Below, piece by piece: positions 46,174-59,387 of a stretch of DNA of 64,000 nt. Under the pieces are notes generated by a model. The model worked only from the letters and a program-made list of their open reading frames with translations. It had not been told where the DNA came from and did no database searches. How positions within the stretch are numbered: the first letter of the stretch is position 1; each line of letters begins with the position of its first letter. Made by a program: the position numbers and the translations under genes. Source of the stretch: Larimichthys crocea (Eukaryota; Chordata; Actinopteri; Sciaenidae); assembly GCF_000972845.2 (NCBI RefSeq), contig NC_040016.1, forward strand, positions 257,105 to 321,104, given 5' to 3'.

Positions 46174-49100
46174 TCAGATGATGGGTTTGCTGTGGTCGAC
46201 GGTCTCTGCCTTCTTCAGTTTGCCCTTACTGAAGGTCTGGATGGAGCTCAGCAAGGCGCTGCGACCTCCTCCCACTCCATCAGAGGAGGACAGAGGAGGA
46301 GGAGGAGGACGACGACAGGAGGAGTCCAGCATAGGAGGGGGAGGAGGCGGAGGAGGGGGAGGAGCTCCTGGATGAAAGAGAGAAGAAAGAAAGAAGGGAG
46401 CGTTAGAGAATAACACCACTGGTAATACTCAGTCTCTTTAGGAGCTGGTTGCACAAAGATGTGTTATTCTGGTCTACTGATTCACGTGAGTCGTGAGTCT
46501 GATGAGAGTCAAATAAAACTCTCACGCTACTTTCACTTCAATTCAAGCACTTACAGAAGGCGCTTAACATCACAGCAACTCACTGGAAGACTACACATGG
46601 AGGAGAGGTGTTGACTGTCAGTAGTTTGAATATAGACTATTACTACTTTCTTATAAGGCACCCTTTAAAAAGGGTTTTAACTAATGGCTTAGTTAATAGA
46701 TAACCTGCTGATGCTTTGTAGATCAGTTATAAGCCATCAATATGAACCATGTTGGGTTGCCAGGTTGTCAAATATACCTAATTTACAGTCATTAATAAAA
46801 AGCAATAGCTAAAAGTTAAGTCAAGTCGTCTGCAGTTATAAATGGGAATAAGTTTGATGTTTATAAATGCAAAATCCATTTATTAAGATCAAACCTGTTA
46901 TCATTTATAACTGCAGATGCATCCAAACACTACTTTTTGTTTTGTTTTTTCAGGTTTAATGCTAGAGGACATTAACCAAATGTTTTTATTTTGGCACCAT
47001 TAAAAATATACCAAATTAGCTATTAGCATTTTCTTCTTGTAATGTGTATCACTGGATTAATTTGATCCTTAAGAAACATAAAAACTTTCTCAGGCAAGTT
47101 CTGGGGATAAAACAAGCCCCTTTTTCTGTGATTTCTGAACCACTTTATGGAAGTTTATACACAATGGACATGGGAGATGTGAGTCACACTCAGATTTGAA
47201 CATAGACATGATACACATTTTAAGATTGAGTGATCATCTATAACGCCTTCTGGAAGAGGTGTGTGTCACAGTTGTGATTAATGGCTTAGATCTGATTTAT
47301 AAAGCTTAAGCTTATTAGCTTATTACCCATTATTAAAGCTATTAGTTACAACCTGTGAACCCTTTATAGAGGCTGACTTCATACACAATCAGAGTAATGG
47401 AGACACTGACCCTGGAAAGAGTTTCTTTGTGAAACCAGCACCTGCAGATCAGTTTCCAGGCTGAACTCAGTCCACCATCAGTTTCAATCCAACTTTACAG
47501 CCAGGACTTAAAAAAATTGGTTCGATAACCAAGAATACAGCGTCGAAAGGCCCAGTGTATCTTTAAGTAAATACATTTGTATATAGTTATTTTAAAAGGT
47601 GTTGTCATATAGTGATCAGTTTAAAAAATGTGTTTTTCGGTTTGTGTAATATTTTTAAAAACTACAGTACCCATGAGCCTCAGTAGCCAGGAATCTATTT
47701 ATCCAAGTCCAACAAGGCTCGACTTCTAACTTCACCTCACAGCAGCAGAATCTGAAGCTCTCTGATTGGATATTTCTTACAGCAATGCCCTCTGGGACAT
47801 GTATTTCACAGCTCTGTACTAAATGAGCTACTGCGACATGCTTTGATAGACACATGATGAACTGATGGTGAATTGAACTTAAACCTGGCATGTCACTTTC
47901 CGTTTGTGCCATTTTGCATCCCAGACCAGTGAAACCCGTGACCACAGTGAGAAACAAAATGTTGGGAAGCTTCAACATGTACGTAGGTGAAGCAGAGGCT
48001 TAAAGCTGCGACTGGAGTCCAGACTCCACATTCTGTCTGACTGCACAGTGAATTTTCTGCAACGTAATGAAAGGACATCCATCAGTGTGACAGATGACAG
48101 TGACCAAACCTGGAGAAACTCGTCACTGCAGGAGACAGTTAGGATGTTTTGAGCCGATATTTACTATCTAAAAATCTGTTTATGGCTGCAGATGTAATTT
48201 GTTTTTGTAGATTAACAAATGCAGTAGCACTAAAGTCTGCAGTTGCTGACGGATCATCTCCAGGATGGATGTGGAACAAACTTCCATTACGTTTAGCGGC
48301 TGCAGTTACCTTTAACATTTCGACTGAGACTCTTCGGTCACGCCCAAAGTTACATGTTCACTGAGACCTCTGTGATCAGATGTGTCAGATCAGAGCTCAG
48401 ATACGGCCATTGTTTTACAATCTAATGTGAAAATCTGCACTCAAATCTGTGATCAAACTCTCACACAATATCAGAGTGATCTGTTCAAAATGGCCCCTGC
48501 AAAATTAAACTTGAGAAAAAAATAATAAAGGTGACTAAATGTTGACAGTGATCGATGAAACCAGCCTGAAAGGAAGGAAATCAATCTGAAAACAAATGAT
48601 CTGGTCCCGTATTTATCATACAGTTCAGAATATCTTCTACGAGTCATGAAAATTAAACTAGTTACTAAAGTTAGTTAGTTCAGTCAAGCAAATTGAGATA
48701 TTGGCAAAGCTTCCTACACTGACTTTCAGCAGGGACTCCTGTGGCTGTATGTGACATCTTTATGTGTAGACTTTTTGTGCCTAGGAAATTTATCTAATAT
48801 ATACAAAACTAAAACATCAAAATAACTGCACAGCTTCACAAATAAATATCCACTTAGTCAGCCTATGTACATAAATGTATGTGTCATTTAAAAGAGGAAG
48901 ATGTTCACGATATCTATATTAATGTCACAGCTTTTTCTGCAATATTTTACACAAAGTGATGATGTGAAAGAAGTCTACTGTCAAGTTTCTATTTCAACTA
49001 CATACCTTATTAACGGGCAGTATGTGTCATTTACGGGTGGGGAAATATTGTATTTCTGTTATATTACTAAAACAATGAGAACATATCTCTCAAATTTTTC

Positions 49101-52100
49101 AGAAGAAGAATATTCAGTAAATAAATGAATAAACTATTGCATGCCTGAAGCTTGTTTTTCCATAATTTCATGCTGAATGGTGGACAAATGAATGATTCTA
49201 TTATCTGACACAGTAAGTCAGTGTTTTTTTTTAATATTACTGCTGAAATTGTTGGTTGTGACAGAATCACATGATCACACGTCATCATCACATTTTCTTT
49301 GCTATCAAAGCGAGGTTGTGAGGATCTTTTCTGGTCTAGATGGTAGCCACAGATTTGCAAACCTCTCATGAGAGTTGTGTGCTTTGTTTCCGCTTTGAAA
49401 TATTCTTGTCTTGCTTGTCTAGTTTGAAATGCATATGCAGTTGTATGAGGGGAGAACCAAGGATAAGTTTTCTGTTTTGAAACTGTTAAGCTAGACAAAG
49501 GCTTCAGGAAATCAGGTGAGGTACTATAACTCACTCACTGAAAGATGGTCACGGTGGATAAATGACAATGACAGGGATTTGCATCAAGTGTAAAACCACC
49601 AACAAGTTGATGCTGGATTTTTATATTTAGACTTGGTTTACTTATGATTTTCTGATGGGAAGTTATTTTTGTTTTTTTCTAAATTATTTTCAGTTTCTTA
49701 GCCGCAGTTTGACTCGATTTAGGCTACAAGTTGGTTAGGTTTAGGAGATGGATTAAAATAACACGTCAATGGCACACAAACAGCAGCTTTCTCATAGAGA
49801 GCCCTACTTCTGACACATGCATAACTTACAGGTACAAATCTCATGAGAGTTTCATATATCTACATGACCTACAATGTCAGTTTCAAAAACTGTTTCATTT
49901 TCTGTCAAAGTAGTATCTTTCACTGCCTTCACTGAACATCTCTCCTCCCACAGAATGATCTGCTTGAACGCTATCTGCTAGTCACTACAACATTAGGACA
50001 CATCCTGAGTGCTCCTAAGCATTAACGGATATAGTCGCTAAGAAAGTCAGTGAAATAATTTCAACCCTCGCCCTAAAAATTGTTCTAAAAATGTGGAGTT
50101 AGGACTGATTTTCTACTTGAAGAAGCTTGATAAATACAGGCCCAGATCTAAAAAAGGGTGAAAAGGGTCACAAATTGTAAAGAAACCAAAAATGGTTGAA
50201 ATCTTTGTGGACAAAATATTATGTGAAAGTGAAACAAAACAATAGAAAATCTGTGTAGAAGATTTAGTCAACTGTAGAAAAGCTCTGTAAGACTGGGAGG
50301 AAAACCTACAGGTACAAAAGAAAGTATTAATGAACGTTCAAAGATCTGACACGTCTTCACTGTGACACCCCGCCCCAAACACAGATACACAAGCAGACAA
50401 AAACAAACAAAAAACAGACACAGACATGCTTTAACCGACTGACCGAGCAGACAGACAGAACTGACAGATCACAATCTCCAATGAGAACAGCAGGTCTGAA
50501 TCAGGGAGGAGTTGGACTGTCACTGCAGATTGTGAGGTTTTCATTAAAGATGTGCGTACACCCCCCGATCCAGGCAAGCAGCAACTTCAGATCACATCAG
50601 GCGTCTTCACACTGACAGATTTCTACTTTCAGTCTACTTAGTTCGAAAAAGAGGAATTCATCAAATTAACAGTCCTCAAGCTGTTTAGTTTGAGAGACGA
50701 TGTTGGTATCATCTTCTGCATTTGTTTTTTAAGTTTGAGATTGCTGAATGAGAAAAGTAGAACAGTGTCACCGTTATTTAGTTTGTTTATTTTCATACTG
50801 TAGGATGTCCCACTAAGTGTAACACTTAGATATGACACAAAATCAAAAAGACACCAAAACAAGCAAACAATTCTACGGGATCTGTATCAAGATTTATGTT
50901 ATGTGTTTTTTGATGGAGCTGAGCTTTGAAAACAGAGTTGGTGCAAAGTTCCTCAAACATCCACTTGAGGCTTCAGAATGAGTCAGTCTCCATAAGTCCC
51001 CATGTTAAAATGTCCAACTTCACAGCTGAAATAAACGATCACAGCCTGGTACTAAAAAACTGTTTTGGTCTCTATAACTAAATTTCCCTGTTTATGACAA
51101 CTGTACTGTTCAAAATTATATTGAGGCTTAAAGTTGTACATAATTAACAGTGTGGTCGCTTTGATTGACAGGTGGGTGTCATTATTCACAGATAGCTTAT
51201 TTGAGCAACCATGTGTCATTCGGTCAGCCGATGATCTCGATCTTTGCCAATTTTTAGTTTAGCCAGGAGGTGGCTGCCAACATGGCGGCTGCCAAAGCCA
51301 CAAGATTTTGAGCTCTAAAACAACTCTTCAGAAACCTACAGTATGGGTGACGTCACACATACGCTGTCCAAATGTTTTTACTGCCAGTGCTTTAAACCCG
51401 TTTTTCTATCTAGAAATCACAAACTCAAAATGACACTTGTCCAGACTGAAAGAATTCTGGGTGTCAACCTTCAATGGATCCATATACACAAACAACTTGT
51501 CTTCTGACTCTATCCACTTCTTAATTTCTTTTTTGTGTAGCCTTTTGTAACTTCTCTGGCTAGACATCTGATTCTACTCCACTTCTACTATGAATAAAAG
51601 ATAAAGAAATCAGGTGTTCACTGAGGGGATCATCTGCTACTTTAAAGCCATTTAATGAAATAGTTTCTTTATTGTTATGCACTCATATGTACAGGTGTAT
51701 GTGTACGCACACTATGACGTAACATTTAGAGTTGCGATGTAACTACTAAATTTGTTATTTCTTATAGAAGACAAATTTCTTTTTTGTTGAGTTTACTAGT
51801 AGCATGAAGCAGATCTCTGTGACCAGGAGCTTGCTGGGACGTCAGAGTGTACGACATCTTTTAAAAAACCACGAGAGACTTTCTTCTTCATCATCATCAT
51901 CGACATTATAAATCGACATTTTACTTTACCCAACGACACGGTCAGAATGGTGCATGCTCTATGGTGGAGACAGCACAGGAAGAAGAGAGAGAGAGGGAGA
52001 TGACAGTTATCTGTTCAGTGGACCAATCAGCATTTACACAGTATCACCAGGATAAAGAGGAGACGAGGGAAGAGAGAACAAGGAAAGAGGAGAACAAATA

Positions 52101-53268
52101 AGGAGAGAGGAGAGGAGACACTAATACCAGGATGGGAAACTGATGACACATTCATGTCAGCATGTAAAAACTTTGAGTCTGGTGATGTTCTGTATTTTTC
52201 TCATCATCAATAAATCCCATGAAAAAGACGAAAACCATCAAAGAATTGATCTAACTAACAAGTATTGTCTGTTTGGTCATCTGTGCCACAGATCCAGCTC
52301 CACTGGTGAAAACATCAGTGAGCTGCACATAGAGCACCAAATGTGTATTAATCCACCAATTAAAATAGTCCCCCAAAAATGCACTATTTACTTCAGCTTA
52401 GAAAACTGTAGAGCTGCAACGACTGCCTCCAAATCATTACAATCATGACACTTGGTACCTTTTTAAAGATGCATTGTGATTCTTATTCAACAAGTTTCTA
52501 ATACACTGTTGTGATTTATTGCGATTTGTGTTTGTTTTTTTAATCCTAGTAAAGTACTGTTAGAAAAGTACATTTCCTGCTCACCAAACACTAGGCTTTA
52601 AAAATAACAAAAAATGACATGCAGTCTCTCTACTTAGTGATGGATTGATGCATGTACTGTATTTTCTGAGTTTGAGTTTTGACCCTTTAAGGTTGCTGTA
52701 CCTGGTCAAGGTGTACTGTTGAAGCTACAGCAGCACAGACTGAGTTAGCAATATGAAGTCTGCAGCTATTTTATGTCAGCACACACGTTTAATGTTGAGC
52801 ATGTGAACTAAAATGAATCATTTGTTACGATACTATTACAACATTGAAAAGATATCCATCAATTTTTAAGAGACAGGCTAACACATTGCTGGTTTGATCT
52901 TTTCATGGGTTTATTATCAATAAGAAAAATATTGCCAGACTTATATAAAATCAAACATCAGAGTTTCCCATCCTGCATACAGCTACAACAAAGTGAATAA
53001 GACGCACTGCTGTAACAGAGACAGATACCTGTCTGAAAACCAGGTAATCACATGACAAGAAAAGAGGTGAAGAGACAGACAGAGACAGACAGAGACAGAC
53101 AGACAGGTCAAGTCAAATGATTAGTCTTCATAATCACACATGCAGATTTCAGATTATTGAGAGCAGAAATTCAGACTTAATGATAAAGATGCTGTTATTG
53201 ATGTGAGCAGCATGCTGAGACACACCACAGCCTCAGCACGTTCTCAACACAAGGGAGGGCTACACAGT

Positions 53269-53311
<43 letters not shown>

Positions 53312-56300
53312 GGTAGGAGGAGAGAAAGACAAATAGTTGAACAGAAAGACAGACAGACAGAGGCATACCTGTGGTGGATGGGGGGGTGGGAGAGGAGGGG
53401 CATGTGGGAGGAGAACTGGCTCCAGAACCTGAAGACAGACAGAAAGAAATCTCCACCATTTTACTCATCTTAACAAATAAAAACACACGCCTGAAAAACC
53501 TGATAACAAGCTGACAATTAAGACTTTAACTAGCTCTCTAATTAGCTGACTAAATGTCTAACTCCTCAACGTATTAAACTAATAAGCTACACTCTACCTA
53601 GCTGTTACAGTATTTAGCTACCTTCTTGGAGCAATCATTAGACCTCTTTTGCTATGTTGTAAATCCTGTCAGACTAACAAAATAAATCAATAAAACAACA
53701 CTAACTACTCAGGTAACCAAAACAACACCTATCAGGCTAACTAACTGATTAATTAGAAAGACTTGCTTGCTGGCTAACTAAATAACTAACGTGGTTAAGT
53801 ATTTGTTGAGAGTAGTAACAGTTGTGACCTACCAGAGTTATTGTTGTTTCTGACAGAGACGTCTTCTTCATTTTCATACGCCGACTGTCTGGACTTCTGC
53901 AAAGACAAAAGAAAAACATTGTAAGACTTCTTTAAAGTTAACATGCATCACTCTGCTTACACAAGATGTGCCTTTCCTTGAAGACGCCTTTCATACACAC
54001 TAAACTCAAAATGACACGCATTTAACACATGTAGTCCATTTGAGTTTTTGCAACAGCTAAAACATGTTTTCCATGTGGGTGCCTGTTGTCATTCTTATGT
54101 AACAACTTAGTTATCTTAATAACTTCTTTACAAAGTAATCATCATCATCTGACTAACAAAGACAAAACAATGCAAGCATATCTCATGAGTCTTAGTCACA
54201 GAGGTACAGGCGGTGTTTATTTTGAGCTGTAGTTGTTAAACTGACAAGCAACCAGCCAACATGTCTGTCATGCTGATGTTCAGATGACATGAGGTTTCCT
54301 TGTATTGTTGTGAGTGTGTGCATGTGAGTGTGGGGGAGAGAGAGAGAGACTCTGTACCAACCTTCCTCGCCAGAATCTTCCTCCTCTTCTTTTCCTCCTC
54401 TGAGCCGTGGTGAGACTGAGCTCTGGTCAGTCTCTTGTGCTGGTGGAGCTTCAATCAAACATTGATACACAACATTATCCTCCATACAAAGAGAAAACTT
54501 CATATTTATGAGCTGCATTATGCAATTGTTTCATAAAACCTGCACTGAAAATTGAGATTCCTTCACCCATTCATACACCGATGGCAGCAAGCTACCATGC
54601 AAGGTGGAATTTTGGATTTAATGTCTTGCTCAAGGAAACTTCAAAATGTGGATAGGAGGTATGTTATGTTATTTCTTATCCTGCACTCAAGTAAATTTGG
54701 TACAGCTGGTGACTGCTGGTCTAACTGCACCTTAAGAGGCAAAAACACACCACAGGTTCCTGAAGTCTGCATCCAGTGGCTGTTAGAGGAAGAGCATCTT
54801 AAAATAATTCCACATTGAAGTCAGCAGTGACTTTTTGTTTTGGCATCTTGAAAAGGTTATGGGAAACTTTGCTGCAAGGTTTTTCCACAGCCTTTTGTTC
54901 CCCACTAGAGGCAGCTAAAATTCATGTATCACGTCAACCTTATCAAGAAGGTCACTGATTTGAAATATAGAGGTTTGGGGATTGTTGATATACCATCGAA
55001 GGAAAGACATGACCTCCTAAATGTCTCCAGCTGAGCTGCTCAGCAATATAAAAGTGTGATCGATGTGAAATTAGAGTAGTGACGCACCACTCTCTGCTCC
55101 TCCTGCAGCCTCCTCTCCAGACTCTCCTTCGCCGTCTTCAGTGCCTCTTTTAGCCGGCTGGGAACCTGAAGGAGAGGAGAGGGTTTGAGATATTTAATAT
55201 TTTTTCTTCATCCTTTTTAGTTAGCTTGTGAATATTTTGAAGCAAACTGTGTAAATGTGTGGACACCCTTAAAGTGATTTCAAACTGAGCCTCTCACCTT
55301 GATCTGGAGTTTTTCTGAGTGTTGGAGATGGACGTCACTAAACAGCCTGCAAAACACAAACTGTGACTCATCAGCAACAAAAAAAGCTGACGTATATATT
55401 AAATTGAATTTTATACATAAACCTGGCAACTGTCTTTGAGATTTATGCTGCCTTTCAGCCTTGAAGATTAACTAAACATCCAGTTGATGCTGGTCCCTGT
55501 CTATAGTGTTCATTGACAGGGCAGATGTTTAGGTATTAAGGTAATTTAAGTAAATACAAAACAAAATCTGAAAGATGATGACGATGGAGAGAAAAAAGGG
55601 GCATTTTCAGATTTTGTTGTCTGAGTATGAATGGGATATTTCAATTGTCTGGAGTACAAACACAAAACAGAATGAATAATAACAGGACAGCGGCTAAAAA
55701 CCAGTGAACTCACGGTGTTTGCATGAGCGCTGACACCGTCGGCATCCCACTCTTACAGGCTTCTGTGGACAGAATGGACTGCAGCACTGACACTGAACAC
55801 ACACAGACAAAATAAATCAACAGATCAGCTTGGGAATAATACAGAAACTTGAGGATCTTTCAGTAAACTTGATGTTTTAGGTGTGTGTGTGAATATACTG
55901 ACCCACAGCAGTGTAGGGGACAGTGGGGTACTGATCGATGGGGACACTGTCTGGTGGACGGCCGTATGTCATCTCGTACAGTAAATGTCCAAAGCAGAAG
56001 ATGTCGATGCTCTCTGTGGACTGCAGATACACAACAGTATGTTAGTGTATTTACAGATCACTTGACTCTGTTGTTCACAGCAACACAGGCCAGTTTAGTG
56101 GTTCTCAAACTGTGGGGCAGGGCCCCTGGAGGGCACAGAGCCAGTGCAAGGGGGTGTATGAGATTTCTATAACAAAACATGAATTTTATCTAATTGAACT
56201 GAGTGTTTACGTACGTTGATCTTCCTGAGCTGAGTGAAGGCAGGTCGCAGCGCTGAGGGAACTCCCAGCATGCCGTTCTCTATGTCCATCAGTCGACACA

Positions 56301-56681
56301 CGCCATCATCCACCATTACGTTGGACGCATGTAGGTGACCGAAAAACACTCCGCTATCATGGAGGAGCTTCAGGCCCTGCACACACAGATGAACAGCTCT
56401 AATAACAGGAACACTTTGTTGTGCGCGTGGTTTATTTCTTCATGTGATTTGTGTGCGTGTGCATTTGTCTGTGTGTATACCTCCAGGATCTGACGGCCGT
56501 ACAGTTTGATGTGCTGCAGTTCGAGGCCCTGACTCTTCTTCGGGTTACAGTACTTCTTCAGGTAACTCTCTCTGGGTTTGACCTGCAGGGAGGAGAAACA
56601 GAACGACTTTCTACCAACGTTGAAAAGAGGTGAGGGGTGATTAGATGCTGTTCAGCCGCACGCACACGCACACGCACACGC

Positions 56682-56712
<31 letters not shown>

Positions 56713-59344
56713 GTACCTTACAGATGTGGTCTCTCAGAGAGCCTCTCTCACTGAACGGCCGGATGAGCAGAGCTGAAGACTCACTGGTGCTGGAGAACAG
56801 CAGTGGACAGAGATACGGAGTCTGGGGGAGGAGGAGTTTGATTATTTCACAACATCTAATTAATTGAATATTAAAAATATTTATATTGATTTAAATATGT
56901 GATTTAAAGGTATCTTAAACACAGCAAACCATATAAAATCCACTAGAGTGTAAAACTGAGATGACTAAAGGTTCATCTTTTGTCTCTACTGTCTATCTGT
57001 GTGATAAACAAGCGGCAACCTTCTGGCCAGTGCGAAAGTGCTAAAAACTGCAGTTCCTCAAACAAACACTTGAGGCTGGCTACAGAATGAGTCGTCTCCA
57101 TAAGGCCACGTTCAGACAGGGAAACCAGCAAATGGTGGTGGGGGGGTGGGAGGAGCTGAGGTGGGTTGCTGTGGGCATGTCTATACCTGCTGAATGAAAC
57201 CGCTGTCAAACAATCAGGAAATAACTTTTTATTTCTCTGATTAATGACAGCTTTATCGAGGCCAGCGCTCACTCTCTGTGTTGTTACTCTATGTCTCTCT
57301 ACAAAAGCGCTCTCCCTCTCTCTCTGTCCTTGTCTGAACGTCAAAGTCCCCATGTTAAAATATCCAACTTCACAGAAGAAATAAACATGTTTACAGCCTG
57401 GTAGAAAAAAACTGTTTTGGTCTCTACAGTTAGTTTCCTGTACTGAGGGTGAATTTTTATAGAACTCACCTTTTTTGGCTCATTTTATGTCATTATCACA
57501 AAGATGATACTTTTCTATGGCATGTGGATTTTTCACATTAACAGATGCTTCAAAAGTCAGATTCTGGTCTTAACACACACATACAGCCAGAGAGTGTGTA
57601 CGTACAGAGAGGCTGGTTAGCAGCTTCATGGCTGACTGCAGGTCTTTGTCTGATAGGAACTTATCAGGACCCAGGTCCACCTACAACACACAAATACCAA
57701 CACAAACAAACACACAGACAAGCGATTCGTTATTTTGATAATTTGATTTTCTCTTCAGGCCCTGTGATGAGCTGGTGACTTGTCCAGGGTATACACTGCC
57801 CAAAGCCTTAAGTCAGCTGGGATCAGCTCCAGCTCCATGCTGAACTTAAATTTAATCTGTACTTGACTCTGGGAATCACTCAGTACGACAAATGTTCCAC
57901 CAACAGAGAGAAATCAAAGATAAAAAATCTTCTACAAATCTTCTTCTTCCTTTCTGCTGCTATAGGATATGAAATGTGTCAGTGAATGAATCATTTGCAA
58001 AATACTTTTTAAAAGAAACATTAACTTCATTTCCATCATTAGTTTGCAGACTTTAAATTTCAGATCTTACAGTCTTGAAAAGGAATCGTGAGTGTTGCTG
58101 TGGATTATAACTGCTCCGCTTGGTCACCCCCAAATTTACGACATAAAGGCATTCATTTCAAAAATGTTATAAGCGGAGTTGAGTGTCACTGTTGTGTCTC
58201 CTGCACTCACCCAGCTCAGCAGATACCTCTCCTTGGACTGCTCTTTGTTTTTGATTAAAAAATATTTCTTCCTGATCCTCCAGCCTGAAAAACAAACATC
58301 ATGTCAACAAGAATAAAACAATACAGCTGATAACTTTACAATGTACCGTCTTATCTGTGTTTATGTCTGGTCATTTGTCTTCATGAACAAACCATCATTA
58401 GATCAATGATGATTAATGATGACAGCAGTTGGATGAAACAACAACACACTGTCTCTAAGCTCATCTGAAAAACAGTGCTCGTTAATCAACGTATTTACCT
58501 TCCTTCTAATCATTTGATTGTTTTAATTATACAAGATGAATATAATCTAACTGAAACTTAAGCTCCTAAAATGTGAAGATTTCCATCTTCTGTCACATTA
58601 AACATCTTGTTTGAACTGTTGACATCACTTCGTGCTTCTGGACTAATAAGGAAAATAACACATTAATCATTAATAAATTAAATTATCAGTAGTTAGCAGC
58701 CCTAATAATAAATATATGAATACTACAGAGCCAAAGTAAGCATCAGCTTACGTTCACATTTGTGCTAGCAGTTAGCATTAGCACTGCATACATTATTTTT
58801 TTAAAGGTAAAGAGCAGTTTTCAGTCAGATTCAGAGTCTTACCCATGTCTTTAAGGGGCTCCAGGACCTCCCACTTTGGGTCCGACCTGAAGAACATGGA
58901 GACCTGCTGCAGGGCAATCTCTAGAGAGAGACATACACATAAAACACACACAGACAGGCATACAGACACACAGAGAGACACACACATTATTTTCTTGCTT
59001 TTTGAGTTCATTTACTGTCTTTCAGGACAAAAGACAAAGGTAAGTGCTTTCAAACAATGAATGAGACTCTTTGTCTACGCCTGTTTATTGTTCAATATGA
59101 GATCATCCAGCTTTTGTAAAGTGAATCTTTGTTCACTGCTGAATGGGTTTCATATAATTCTGGTTTATCTGACACAAATAATTTTTTCCCTTCATGTGTT
59201 TTTTTTGTGTTTGCAGAGCTGGAAAACTTCCAACAACTGCCAACTAAAAAACACAAAACAAGAGTCGTCCACTAAATCATCCTCTCCCAGATGCAGAGCT
59301 GCTGCTGTGGTTTTATTTGTCACTATGAAGTCAAAAATAATAAC

Positions 59345-59387
<43 letters not shown>

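Larger units (their letters stand above)
46368..53368 (-). other. 7-kb last intron of pxk
   Basis: No other gene is seen inside. It contains an inverted copy of the dispersed fish repeat (about 50940-51370), purine-rich stretches (51975-52115) and, just after the exon 16 donor, a tetranucleotide repeat at 53269-53312. Confidence 0.7.

Noticed and set aside
46159..46413. Arginine- and glycine-rich + strand frames
   Set aside because: Antisense shadows of the polyproline-coding last exon of pxk.
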